Of a DNA stretch of 64,000 bases, positions 46,973 to 59,615 are shown piece after piece. The translations under genes and the position numbers were made by a program. The notes under the pieces are model-generated. The model made no database searches and was not told where the DNA came from. It saw nothing but the letters and a program-made list of their open reading frames with translations. Source of the DNA: Trissonchulus latispiculum (taxonomy: Eukaryota; Nematoda; Enoplea; Enoplida; Ironidae); contig JASAND010000504.1 in NCBI GenBank assembly GCA_030248195.1, forward strand, positions 1-64,000. Reading direction: 5' to 3'. Positions within the stretch are counted from its first letter, which is position 1. Every line of letters begins with the position of its first letter.

Positions 46973-47884
46973 TTAGACGTACTTGCATTTCTCTTAAGTT
47001 TGCATTTTTGTAGGATTTCATTCTTTCAAGATTTTAAGCAATCAATGCCGTATTTGATTTGATAACATTTTCAACTTAAAATGGTACTTTGTGGCGTCTT
47101 TCATTTTTGCGGAGTCTTCATCGCCAAGTCAAAATGTCAGATGGCATCATCTAGTGCTGAAATTTTGCCGTTTTGAAGGATTTTGGTCCAACTGATAACG
47201 AAAAGACACCTCTGTTTCATAATTTGTTCTTCTCATAACTTGGGGCTGAATATTTTCCCCAAAGCTACATGTCGTCTCGTCAGCTAAGAGTATGACAGCT
47301 CTGGTAGCCCTTAACGCTGACTTTGGCTATTGCTATTGTTATTGCATCGCTATCTGGTGTCGCCGTTCAAGTCAAAATGCGATTTTCCCAGCTCTACTTG
47401 TCACTTATTTTGCTCCTTTATGATGTACTTAGAAGTAAGTCGTTCATTAGCATGCCTTAGCTGTGTATTTTGTGGTTTTATTAGTTTGATTCTAAACATA
47501 AAATTATTTATCAAATATTCAAATAATTAATATACCAAATTATTAATTCAAATAATGAAATAACTGATTACACAACGTTAAATCAACGGATTTTAACTGG
47601 CATGACCAAAAATAAAAAAATTACTATCTTTACACATTGTTAAAGCGTTCTATGTCGGCTAATGGCATTTACTTATGTATCTCAGGAGTTAACTTATTAT
47701 AAAACTACCTCAACCCAACGAGTATTTGAGTAAAGGTCATAGCAGGAGCAAAAGCGCCGGAGCGCTTTCAACAGATCTGTGCGATGATTCCAGAAGGTAG
47801 GCGGTACAGGCAGGAGGAAGGATAAATTTAAACAAAATAAACGCAACTTAAATAAAAACGCAACTTAAAAACTTTAAAGATATC
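46973..47884. other. Downstream of the SLC3A-like gene, non-coding
   Basis: A minus-strand AATAAA at 47477-47482, about 400 nt past the stop, is a possible polyadenylation signal. Nothing else was recognised. Confidence 0.5.
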
Positions 47885-50800
47885 TTAAAGTTTGTCCACA
47901 CTTCCGAATGTTTGGCCCAGATCAAAGTTCCACAGTGTAGTGTCAGTTTTTCTTAAAACTCGCACAATCAAACCATGGGCACTGTTTAGAGCAATATTAT
48001 TGAGCATTACTGGTTCAGCCTGGACGCGTAAATTGGAACCAAATGGACCAGCGTGACCCAGAACTAATCCCTGATCAGAGTTCACTTGATCACCAATATC
48101 GATTATCGATTGTAGTCCGTACGTGCTGGCAAAGTTCAATAATCCTACAATTACGGATTGTAGGGATTTGGAATAAACCTGAAATCCAAGTACATCTTCT
48201 GTTTTGGTGTCAAAAAATTTGAACGTCTCCCATTCAAAGAATAGCTGTTTCCTCAATTGGATTAGACTACGAATAAAATTCAAATTGGAATTTTGCGTTT
48301 CCAATTGAACTTCGACATTCACTGTGCTATAATTGAAAGCTAACGGTTGCTTTAGATAAACATCAGGCTTAGTGCTAAATCCTCCTAACAGCTGAGGCGA
48401 CCACTGCATGGCGCTACGAAAGAAATCGCGGGCGAACTGTTGATAATGATTAGGTCCGACATCGATTCCCAAGGGGTCTCTGATTTTCTCAAAGTCCACA
48501 AAAACATCTGTCATTCCGATCTCATCGCCGTAGTAGATCACCGGCACACCTGGCAGTAGTAGTAGGAGCAGATGAGCAATCTTTGTAAACTGGGGTCCTC
48601 CTAATTTTGTGGCAATTCGTGGTGCATCCAGGCTGCTCAACATCCAGCCACGCGCCTTGAATTGGCTGATCCCATTTATCCATCGTTCCACCCATCGCCG
48701 GATGATAGAGGTCCCCAGATTGGCCTGAATATGAGTTAGATCTAAACTGATTAGCAAATCGACACCTTCTGTCTGAAACGACTGTACTTCTTTATCTGAC
48801 AGTTCTGTTGCTGCTACTGTTATTACGTTCTTATGGTTTCTTTCGTTATATTCTTTCACAACACCCACGAAATAACTCAGAATTTCTGTATTTTCGGGCT
48901 GTCGAGCATCGTATTGATGATCAAAGTTGTCATAAATGCGATCACTGGAGCTGAGTTTAGTCGGATTATCTCTCAGTTCATTGGATTCGACCAAATAACT
49001 GACAGAATCGAAACGAAACCCGTCCACGCCCAACTCCATCCAAAACTGCAGAACCTTTGCTAGATCTTCTCGTACCTGAAAAATTTAAACTACTACCAAA
49101 AGCTACAGAAGTCTATGTCGTCAGAAGTGCTGTAATAAATTCAAGATTTGTCCCTTGGGGATTCAATTCATCGTAATCTTTAAGCGTCGGTCTATCAAGT
49201 TTCGTGTTTAGCTAAGGGATTATTTTTTACACGAAGCCAAAAATTTTGAAGTCCTTTGTAAGTTCCTGCACTGACACTACCTTTTTCGCAATTTCTAGTT
49301 TAATTCTGTTTTAGACGAGAATTTTTGTCGTTAAAGGTTTTTTGAAAGCATTGACATATAAATTTTTCTGTAACATAACAGAAGGATCATCTTTTTCTAG
49401 AAGCTTTTTATAAAGAGAGTACGGAAAATTATGCTTAATTTCAATTAAAAGAAACCGTACGTTTTTATTTCGCAAATTAAGATCTGGTTGCTGCGCTGTG
49501 TACTGGTGATAATAGAACTGGGCTCTTTGTTTCGACCAAGACCAGGCGGAACCAGAGTATCGGCTAACCTGAAATTAAATATTGATATTCAGCAAAAATG
49601 TGATTTTGAAGTTAACAGTTTATAGTTAATATTCATTTATTTTGAAACCGTTCTAAAATTTATTTTTACGTTTATTAAAAGCTGACAAAACTGTTGAATG
49701 CTCAGTAAACTATAGCTTTCCAAAAATCTGTCTTTGACACTGTGAAATAAACAGAGACAAATGATACTAAGATATAATTATCATACTAGCAATATTCCCA
49801 GGAAAGCCTATACACAAATCACTGCTCCTATTTATGTTTAATTTTTTACATTATATCATTTTACCCTTAACTCTTCTGATCAATGGAAGCGAGTCTTAAT
49901 TGCTCTGACAGTTGCAAAATGGTGAAAAAGTCAACGTTAAATCACTTTCATCAATTCAGTCTCAAAGAGACTGTACTCTAAAATGAATTCATCCTTATTC
50001 TGATCGAGGTGTCAAAATGATGTAAAATGTGTTCCCTGACTCTATCAGACAATTGTAAGTTACCCCGGCAGCAATTGCTTGTATAACACACCCAGTTTGT
50101 TGGCGGGTCTGTTCTTTTGGACGTAGAATTCCAGACTCCTTGATGCCAAATATAGTAATCTCCGTAGAATGAATCGGGTGCAACAACACTCTGCTGAAAC
50201 CAAGCATGAGCTGATGAAGTGTGGTTTGGAATAAAATCAATGATAATTCGAATTCCTAAAGCGTTAAGAATATATATCTAAAAATAATTGCACAGATGTC
50301 TGTAATGTATGTATATATAACGCACAAGCACTCCCAAACAGGCGAGGAACAAATACAAGCCTAATGTCAGGCGGGAAGGTTAACCAAAGTGAAGGAGGGG
50401 TGTAAGGAAATAGCTGGATAAAACAAGCCTTCCTCACTAGAATCTAAATATTGTTCTGCTCCGTCAAGGGTTTTCTATCCATTTCTCACCTCTGACTCGA
50501 ATTTAAATTCCCTTAGAGAATTAAACTTGTTGCAAACCGATAAAAAGGATTAGGTGGCAGTTATCAGGAATTTTGTGAAACACCGATTACTGTCGAATTG
50601 CCAGTCCATAATACTCCTACCCAAACGTTTCTCCTAATGTTTAAGTCCCTTCTTGCAGAACTTCCTTGTTGTTAGCAACTGAAAATCAGCAGTTTTACAT
50701 TTTCGATTACCATTTGAGCTGAAGTTACCTGCCGAAACTTGAATGGCACTATCCCAATACGGTGGATAGATATCTCTTCCTGATTCATAATCACTATTTA

Positions 50801-52221
50801 AACGGTTTCCGGGTGAAGTTGTCCCTCAAAGTTGGGGAATGTCGGTTGCTGCAAAATAGAGATGAGTTCGGGTCGGGTTTTGACTTTGGGCCTTAGGCCA
50901 AGACTTATAGCCCAGCAAGTCTTGGCTGCCGACCTGCAAGCTGTAAAAGTTCGGCCCGCCCGGCCGGCCAAACGAAAATTTCCAAAATTTTACGAACAAT
51001 CTTATTTTAAAGGCTTAAATCCAACATGGGAACACTAAATTCAAAGAAAATGTTAAATGTTGTTGTAAAATGACCAAAAGAGTAAAATAACCAAACGACC
51101 AATTTTAGTGCTTTCATAACATTTTTTAAAGTCGATGCGACCGTTTTCGGCCCGCTCCGGCTAGCAGTTGATAAATTTCTGCCCGACCCCACACGGGTCG
51201 CTCCCCAACAGATGCCGGCCCTGCCCTGCCGATGGGCCGAAATGCTCATCTCTACTGCAAAACTGTCACTGCTTAAAGTTACCTAATTTAATTGTAGCTG
51301 AAAAGGATGGCACTGCGACAGGGTGGCGATGTGTAATACTAATTTGATCACCAGCTGGAACGGTATCGCTGGCGATGCTCTATAGTTATTTGACTCTTAA
51401 ATTAAATACCGAAAACGTTTTTGATATTTTCAATGTCGTCCGTCGAAGTACATGTCGAAGCATTATTTGTTTAGCAAGCTTTGAAATATTACTCCAAAGT
51501 ATGGTAAACATGTCTAGGATAAAAGGAGCAAATCACACGCAAAAGGAGCTAATTACTCTGCCCTATACCCGGTTCCCTCATTGAAAATTCGTATCAGTTA
51601 ATCAGAATTCATAGCCTTGGTGATTAGCTCTTACCCAATTTATGAGAAAGCTCAATCAGCTTGGTGAACTCAAATTCATTTCCAAAAATTGGATCTATTT
51701 TTTGATGATCAGTGACATCAAAACCGTAGTCCAGCCATGGGCTTTCATAAAATGGCGTCAGCCAAATTGTTCCTACTCCTAACCACTTTAGATGCTCCAG
51801 TTTGTGTCTTACTCCTACAACAACAATATATAATGGGAATATTTAATGTTAATCTTTTGATAAATTAAACTGAAAAGCTTTATAGCATGCTAGTCTAATC
51901 TCTCAGCTGATTTGACCTCATTAAGATTTATTCTAAACGACCACAAAATAAACAATGACAAAGGCACATATTACCTGCTAAGTCACCAATCCCGTCTCCA
52001 TTGCTATCGAAGAAAGCATAAATATTCAATCGATATATTACTCCTGAGGTCCACCATGTTGGATCAGAAGCGTCGGTAGACAAATTGGCATTGTCTGTTA
52101 GTGGAATCACAATCGCGATTAGCATACACATGCCTGTGACCGTTACTGAGAAAGCAATGACAGCGGCTACATTAATCCTATCGAGCACGGACATTTTCCT
52201 GCAACAAGCTAATTTCGTCAT
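47885..52221 (-). CDS. SLC3A/rBAT-like type II membrane glycoside-hydrolase-13 family protein
   Basis: Minus-strand exons: 52221-51975, 51814-51635, 50255-50092, 49568-49461 and 49075-47885. GT-AG introns with matching phases give 1890 nt, 629 residues, close to the family's usual length. The start ATG at 52221 has an in-frame stop just upstream. A short cytosolic tail and one membrane helix (about residues 16-41) precede a GH13 barrel: Asn-Gly-Asp-Gly-Ile-Gly-Asp-Leu, Asp-Phe-Ile-Pro-Asn-His, a B domain, Gly-Phe-Arg-Phe-Asp, and a Val-Asn-Val-Glu-Val region like rBAT. The nucleophile Asp is kept. The acid/base Glu position appears to be Ala (Val-Ala-Ala-Thr), and Asn-His-Asp is Ser-Leu-Asp. 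So it is probably inactive as a glucosidase and acts as a membrane glycoprotein, perhaps an amino-acid-transporter chaperone. The juxtamembrane Cys that links such heavy chains to light chains is not seen. Confidence 0.93.
50641..51379 (-). other. Possible small exons inside intron 2 of the SLC3A-like gene
   Basis: Three open minus-strand segments (51379-51283, 50824-50729, 50678-50641 ending TAA) have AG/GT borders and agreeing phases. They would be spliced by introns of about 50 nt once the MITE at 50857-51254 is discounted, giving about 77 residues. They cannot be inserted into the main protein without disrupting the barrel. They may be an alternative terminal exon set, a nested gene remnant, or chance. 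No homology recognised. Confidence 0.25.
50857..51254. mobile_element. hAT-like MITE with GGCCCG/CGGGCC arrays, intronic
   Basis: 398 bp with ends TAGAGATGAG in both orientations. Perfect 8-bp duplication CTGCAAAA (50849-50856, 51255-51262). Subterminal GGGTCGGG and GGCCCG words. It lies in intron 2 of the SLC3A-like gene. Confidence 0.95.
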
Positions 52222-54535
52222 TTTTCATCAAAGTTTTTACTTAACTCAACTGTTACTGCTTTTCCTCAACTTAATAGGCAAAACTAATGTTACAAGATGC
52301 CATTACAACCAAAATCTAAGACACTGATGGTACCGCTGTGTGGTTAACCAATGTCACAAGAGTCGGTATTCCAAACATAAAAGATTCATTTGGCAGCTGG
52401 ACACGTCAAACACGTCCGGTTAAGCCGAACGGGGGCGTGGACTATACTTTTAGGTTTGCGGTAAGGATACCGGCCGGGAAGAATTAGACCACAAGCAAGC
52501 ACGAGCCATAGCACCAAAACTATTCATTTTAATTCGTTGGAATATAAATTATGAAGAGTGTTTCAATCAACAGAAAGGATCAAAAATCAGTCTGGTTGGT
52601 TACATACAAAATTAATAGAACTAAGCAGACCCAACAGTCTTTGCTGCTAAGTGATCTGAATTGAATGCTAAATGTGCGGGTTGTTTATAATCCACTCTAA
52701 AGTCAAACTTTCGCGGAAACTCATAAACGTTGCATATGAGAAAACGTTTACGCAAGTCTTCAGTTCGTTTGTTACAATGTTCGAGAGGTATCCGCAAGAA
52801 AAGAAAGTAACCTGTTCTGTTCTATTCTTGTCGTCCTTCCATGTCCCTTCTCTAGGCATACAAAGCTAGGAATATTTAGAGCTAGCTAATTGCAATAAAC
52901 TGCATTTTATTTTCCAAAATTTGACACCACCAAGTTTGCTGATTAAAATGCAACGAGACAAAATGGTGCAGATATCACTGAATAAATAGGATATATATAA
53001 GTAGCCCGATACCCGATTAATTCAATTCAATTCAACTAGTTCAATCGAATCAATCCAGATTGCTGCCTTGTTTGCGCGGACCATATTTGCAGGTTTCCGT
53101 TTTAAGGTGCTGGTTCGGGTATTTGCATTTTGCAGCACATTTTGAAAGACGCCGTTTTCTAACCCGTTGTATGAGTTGAGAGAAATCCGTGTTCAAAACA
53201 ATCTAGTTTCGATTTTCAAAAATTAACATTTTCTTTGCTGTGCGTAGGAAGAGATGTCGCAGAGAGGTCTCCGTTGGGCATAACATGTCTTTTAGGGCTA
53301 CAAATATGGACAATACTTCACTGACGGACCTGTGCTGTTGAAACTGTAGAAATCTTGCAATAATAGATTTTTCTAAAAATGGTCAGTTTTGGATATCGAA
53401 AGTCAACTTTCCCTGGTATCTCGTAACCGTAAGGAATCGAAGAATACTCTCAAGAGTAAAATTGTAGGTCTTGGTGCGACGATTCAAATGATTATAAGTT
53501 CGTCCGCGTATGATTGCCACAGTGGCGGATAAAAGCAAATTTCTACAAAACTCAAATTTACTCCGCGACCGTTCTAAAATCTTTTCTAGTCTAAAAGATG
53601 TAATTGTAGAAAATTTGAATGAATTTCAACGACAATTGCGCTTTTACAGCCCAAAACTACACGAACCCCAACCAGCACCTTAAGCTTCCAAAGCTCTACC
53701 GTAGGCAGGTAGTACAGATTTGACGTTGTAATTTTGCTACTGCGATCCAGTAGCTGGGCCTGGAAGTGCAATGATGACTTAGAAAGATAAGGATGAGTAC
53801 ACCCGGGTTGACTGTGGACCTGTCGAAACACCAAATTTTGGGAGTCATGTGAGCTGTGGAATGTGTGAAAGTGTGGAATATATTTTTTCATGGTATACAT
53901 TAGATAAAAAACTTCTACACTAAACTGAAGTGAACTCAACTAATACTTGAAAAGACCCGCTTCTGGAGAAGGGAAAATTTCGTTAGGATGTCTTAATTCT
54001 GGTTTCCTAGAAATAAAAGGCTCCACTTAAATGATAGATAGATATGTCAGATTGTCTGGAGGTCTCCTCGGAGGATTTTCTCTTCAAAATAGTTCAAGCC
54101 TTCCTTTGAATGCAGAAGTGCTTCTTTAACAAGAATAGAATTTATGTTCTTCACACTTTCAAGGTTTATGGTTCAAGAAATGGTTGAAGCTGGTGCTGGA
54201 TCACTTAGTTTTCCTAAAATAATCCATTCTCGAAATACCCTGACTACTCAATACAAGGAGTTATAGGGGCATAAAGCTTTCTTAGGAAGTTCGTCCAAAG
54301 TGCAGCCAATTCTAATATTTTATTTTGTCATGTGGTTGCTTTGAACAATAAACCTTATCCGAGTTTTATTCGGATAATTTTTTTCTAGTGCAGCAGGTTT
54401 AATTTGACTCCAAAAATATCTAGAATTTCCAGGAGTTTTATCTTCTAGGAATAAATTTATTAATTAAATTTATTCTGTTAGATGATACATGAGTTTCTCA
54501 GCTGGCTAACTTTAGTCAGTCTTCTGGTTAGCTAC
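52222..54535. other. Upstream of the SLC3A-like gene, nothing coding seen
   Basis: The promoter and 5' UTR of the minus-strand gene should begin here. No clear TATA box or initiator could be chosen. The open frame at 53586-53939 shows no recognisable domain. Confidence 0.5.
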
Positions 54536-56338
54536 TAGTGTTGGGAGTTGACCGGATTTTTCGACGGCCAAGCCAATTGGCTTGGCTGGACTTTGGTCAT
54601 TGGCCGGCCAACAGCCAAAGACAACGCCAACGACCGGCCAACGGGCGGCCAACGTGCAGTTTTCAAGCCCAAATGAGAATTTTTCCTGCAAACCCCAAAC
54701 CGTTGCTAAAATTTTGCTATTTTTCTTAATTTTAAATAGATTGAGTTGGAGCTAATTGTTTGGCAAATCTTCGGATTGTTGGAAGGCGTTGGCCGAGGGT
54801 TGGCCGTTATCGTATAATATTTCCCCCCGTGATATTTCCCCCTCCCCCCCCCCCCACCAATAGGGTATAATATTTCCCCCCGTGATATTTCCCCCCTTTC
54901 AGCTATAATATTTTCCCCCCTCTGAATGAAACCCAGCCAAATGATGCAGCAAATTTAACAGGGTCAAGGCAGTAACTCTGTTGAAATGTTGGTAAGTAGC
55001 AAGTAAAATACTGAAAACAACTTTACAAGTTAATTATAGTTATAATTTAATTGTTTAATTAATGTTAATTTGCGTGTTAAAAAGAAACTATTTTTGCACT
55101 TGTTTTAACACTGTTTAAAAACTGTATAAAAACTGGTAATTTTTGATAAGTTTGTTAGTAATTGTTAGAATTTTTGCTTTTCTTAATATTTGGAAATCTA
55201 ATTTTACAGTTTTTACGAGTTGTAAAATTTCGGATAAAAGTTTTGTAAAATCAGCAACGCTTTTTTAATATTTTAATTCATTTTTACTTACAGCACTGTT
55301 TCTTATTTTCACACTTGTCACCGTTGAATATTCATTAAATTTCCCTCACCGCAAATTATAAACAACTGTTGTTTTTAGGAAGGCTGTATCCTTGAAACTT
55401 CTGATTTTTTGAAGATGGAATATTTTGATCCTTCCAGCCAAAAAATCTTAAAATATAGCTTTCTATTTGTTCCGAACCAAGATGCAATTTTGTTTTTAGC
55501 TATTTTTTCCAGTTGTTTTCAAACACTGTTCAGCAGACAACACATCACAGAATGATCCTTAAAAATTTAAATTTGCTTGGAGAAAGTTTTATGTAAGCTT
55601 ACTATGGCCCTATTTCTTTAAAGATTAAACGGATTAGATTAAAATTAATCCACATTAAAGAAATTGCAACACGGATTAAACGGATTAAAATTTAATCCAG
55701 TGAGTTAAACGAGTTAAACGGATTAAATTTAATCCTATTTCTTTAATGCAGCTAGGGGCCTTTTCGCGAATGGGTAGAGTAGAGTAGAGTAGAGTAGAGT
55801 TAAAATTAACTCTTTTAACCCTTTTCATGAACGTGCAGGGTTAAATTTAACTCTGCCTGTTTTTAACTCTGCAGGGTTAAAAATCAAAGAGTTAAAAGAG
55901 TTAAAATTGGCAGAGTTAAAATTAACTCTGTGCATTCGCGAAAAGAGTTAAAAGAGTTAAAACTGGTAGAGTTAAAATTAACTCTCTGCATACGTGAAAA
56001 GAGTTAAAATAATAATAATTTTTGCTTACGCAATGTCCAACTTTTCACCATTTGAGAATTTAAAAAAACGTCTTTACGTTTGGAAAATTTTTGAATAAAA
56101 TAAAACAAAAGAAGATATTTACTCATTTCATTAATACATATTAATTACATCTTCAATGTAGCGTCATCCTGCACTATGTAGGGCGATTCGGGCAAGTGTG
56201 TAACTTGCAGTTTTTAAACCGATTTATTTAGTATTTCCGGCAAAATCGGATTCGCTTGGTTTTCCTGAAAGCTGGAATAATTTTGGTCAATTTCAACTAA
56301 ACTTTAATACTAAACAGATTTTTTTCCTGTACTGCCAC

Positions 56339-56535
56339 ACCCCAGTTGCTTTCGCGAGGAGGGGTAACGCCAGGCCAAAATTTTGCTTGGGTCCACGGTC
56401 TGGCGTTGAATAATTGCATGAGCAATTACCCGAGGCGAAGGCAAGGCTACTGCCGGAGCAGAAATGATCACGATGCACTAACCGCATCGTGAGCACCCGT
56501 CAGCTCCATCCAAGGGGTTTCCCCCCTGCAGGGCC
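56339..56535. other. Cluster of hairpins, possible structured RNA
   Basis: Consecutive perfect or near-perfect stems: ACCCC/GGGGT (56339-56365), AACGCCAG/CTGGCGTT (56366-56407), TAATTGC/GCAATTA (56411-56428), CACGATGC/GCATCGTG (56469-56491), and GGGG/CCCC (56515-56525). On the - strand AAAATTTTGG resembles an Sm site. I could not match it to a known snRNA, tRNA or spliced leader. Confidence 0.4.
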
Positions 56536-57126
56536 AACTCCTTGAAAAACTCGGATAAAACTGATACAATTAAGGGGGAATTCTGATACTGTCGTACCAG
56601 ACCTATGTAATACAAATAATTTGATTGTTGCCAGCTGGCAACAGACAAGTTTAACACATGGTATTGCTAGTAAAGGTTTGTTGAATCCGTCGGATTCCAA
56701 ATTACGTGTTTGCGGCCGGCAAGTGCAGAGGCTACCTTCTCACCTCCGGGCGGCCTAGGTGTATGCGTAGCAATATAATATTACACAAAGTATTTGAACT
56801 ATATCGTACGAGTTAAAGTTTAACGGAACTGCTTGAAATTAGAAAACAAATAAGTACAGGGGGACCTTTTTCACCCCCCATACCTATTTTGCTTCCTAAC
56901 CAAGAACTGTTTCCAAGTTTGCTTATGCGTACACTTAAACTACTTAAACACAATTTAACTGTGGATAATTAACAACTTATTAAGTAATTTGACTATTTTA
57001 ATTAAATAAGTTGACTAAGTAGTAGCAATAAACACGGAGGGACCTTTCCTACCCCCCATGTTTATTACTATCCTCAAGGTTAATAAATAAGCTTAGAGAA
57101 AAGAGACTTAGCTGTTTCATTGATGG

Positions 57127-57426
57127 TTACACGGCTGGAGTAAGGACATCCTCCATACCCCCACAGATTACTTTGTCTGCGCCTGATAACCCCTGGCGCA
57201 GGAGGGGACGCACCGCTTCATCATCCAGCCGTGTATCACAGCGTTCGTTTAAGATTTCAGCAAAGGTGTCGGGTGGAACTTCGGATGGGTCGAATCGAAC
57301 TTCACACTTGGCGTCTTCAAGCTTGCTGGATCCAAGTTTTGCTCGAAACAGTTGCGAGTGACACGTGCGAACAAGTCGGTGCGCTCGAAATAGGCGATTA
57401 CCATTTCTGATTGATTGACACATCAC
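57127..57426 (-). CDS. Hypothetical protein fragment inside the level-4 element
   Basis: About 100 residues; the same frame stays open a little further upstream (about 57460) with a Tyr-Cys-Gly-Ile-Asp-Lys-Asp-Phe segment. The composition is protein-like: charged, Cys-containing, with Asp-Pro-Ser-Glu-Val-Pro-Pro and a Leu-Arg-Gln-Gly-Leu-Ser-Gly-Ala tail ending in TAA. It is the only coding-looking piece within this nest, so it may be a second protein or exon of the transposon. No family recognised; start uncertain. Confidence 0.35.
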   Translation of the reverse strand: MMCQSIRNGNRLFRAHRLVRTCHSQLFRAKLGSSKLEDAKCEVRFDPSEVPPDTFAEILNERCDTRLDDEAVRPLLRQGLSGADKVICGGMEDVLTPAV

Positions 57427-58649
57427 AAAATCTTTGTCGATGCCACAGTACCGCCAACAAGTTCAATTGCAAATATGTATGTTGAGCAAACTGATCAGGC
57501 TGAAGCAAACACAAAACTTCGGGACATTTCCCATCTTTTTTCGTATCCTGAGATGGAGATTCCGTCAGCGTAATCTCGGTACTGGATTGATTGAGATTTG
57601 CAAGATGACTGTCAATTATTTTCCGGGTGAGAATTTGCGGAACGCAGAAGAGGCGGCTTCGAAACGGACATCACTAGGTTTGTTGGGAAGTGAAGTGCAA
57701 GAAATGCCAGAAAATCAGTTCCAAACTATCAAAAAATTTTCTTTAACTTATCTGCAGAATATAAGTTAAAATTCGAAAATTTAGTTGAGCAAAAAGCGAC
57801 TACTCCTTGCAAGCGTTGGATCCCTACTAAACAGATAGGTGCAGCAAAATTAAATAGAAAAATGTTTGTTTATGAAAATTCAGTAGAGATTTCAAATTTG
57901 AATTGAAATGGTTGCCCGAATCGTAGTTGGAATAACAATTGATCCTGTACTGTAATTCTGATAAACATAACCAGTTGCAGCTAGCTAAGTTCGTTAAGTT
58001 CGTAACATTTGTCTAGATGTCCTTTCAAAGTCAAAAATTCAAAATTTTTCAAGTTTACAGTAATCTTCATGTCAAAATTAGCGCTTTAATTACTCCACCT
58101 TTTAAGAAAAAATTGAGCTTTGTGTTAAATAACTTACAAAAATAATTTAGAGCCTATTTATAATGATAACTAATTATTTTAATTTAATTAATTTTATTTA
58201 ATTATTATATCTAAACATACAGCATGTTTAAAACATTATTTGTTCCCTCTATTTTTATTAAGTATTAAGTAGCCTATTTCGTGGCTTTAGTGTAAATAAT
58301 TCAGCAGTAGAACATTGGCAAGCTTAAGTAATTTTGAAACATTTTGAACCATCCAATGAAATCATGTGTTACGCTTTCATTGGTTGGATTATCTTCTCAT
58401 ATTTAAAGCTCTTTTACGTGCGTAAAATATGGCAATAACAATGCAAAGCATAGAAGATTTTTAACTCGTTTAACCCGCGTGCTGAGACGCGGGTTAAAAT
58501 TCAATGTAAAATATCGTGAGCGAGTTAAAAGAGTTAAATTTAACCCATTCATGAAAAGGGTAGAGTTAAATTTAACTCTGCAGCTTTTTAACTCTGCGTG
58601 TCATTCACGAAAAGAGTAGAGTTAAAAGAGTTAATTTTTAACGGTGGTG

Positions 58650-59615
58650 TCTAAAACCAGGAACAGGAACAGGAATAGGAACAGGAATACAGGTCTAAAA
58701 CCAGGAACAGGAACGGAACAGGAACAGGAACCGTGGTCTAAAAACAGGAACGGAACAGGGGTCTAATTTCAGGAACAGAATCAGGAACAGTGGTCTAATT
58801 TCAGGAACAATCAGGAACGGGGGTCTAATTTCAGGAACAGGAACAGTGGTCTAATTTCAGGAACAGAATCAGGAGCAGGGGTCTAATTTCAGGAACAGGA
58901 ACGGGGGTCTAATTTCAGGAACAGAATCAGGAACGGCGGTTTAATTCCAGGAACAGGAACGGGGGTCTAGTTTCAGGAACAGAATCAGAGAGGGGTCTAA
59001 TTCCAGGAACAGGAACTCGGGTATAATTCCAGGAACAGAATCAGGAACGGGGTTCTAATTTCAGGAACAGGAACGATGGTCTCATTTCAGGAACAGAATC
59101 AGGAAACGGGGGTCTAATTCAGGAACAGGAACGGTGGTCTAATTTCAGGAACAGAATCAGGAACGGGGGTCTAATTTCAGGAACAGGGAACGGAGGGGTC
59201 TAACTTTCAGGAACAGAATCAGGAACGGGGGTCCAATTCCAGGAACAGGAACGAGGGTCCAATTTCAGGAACAGAATCAGGAACAGGGGTCTAATTTCAG
59301 GAACAGGAAGGGGTTATTCAGAATCAGGAACAGGGGTCCAATTTCATGAACAGAATCAGGAACGGTGGTCTAATTCCAGGAACAGGAACTGGGGTCTAAT
59401 TTCAGGAACAGAATCAGGAACGGGGGTCTAATTTCAGGAACAGAATCAGGAAAGGGGTCTAATTTCAGGAACAGGTAAATTCAGGAATCAGGAACCGTGG
59501 TCTAATTCAGAACAGAACGGAACGGAGGTCTAATTCCAGGAACAGGAACAGGAACAGGAACAGGTACCGTGGTCTAAAAACAGGAACGGAACGGAGGTCT
59601 AATTTCAGGAATAGG
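58650..59615. repeat. GGAACAGG minisatellite, left array
   Basis: Dozens of imperfect units built from AGGAACAG plus GGGTCTAATTTC, period about 30 bp. The inverse array is at 60540-61083. Confidence 0.9.

Noticed and set aside
50063..50092. Exon 3 of the SLC3A-like gene extended to a later GT donor
   Set aside because: Extension would create a stop at the next junction. The GTGTGT donor at 50091 gives the conserved Asn-Trp-Val-Ser join.
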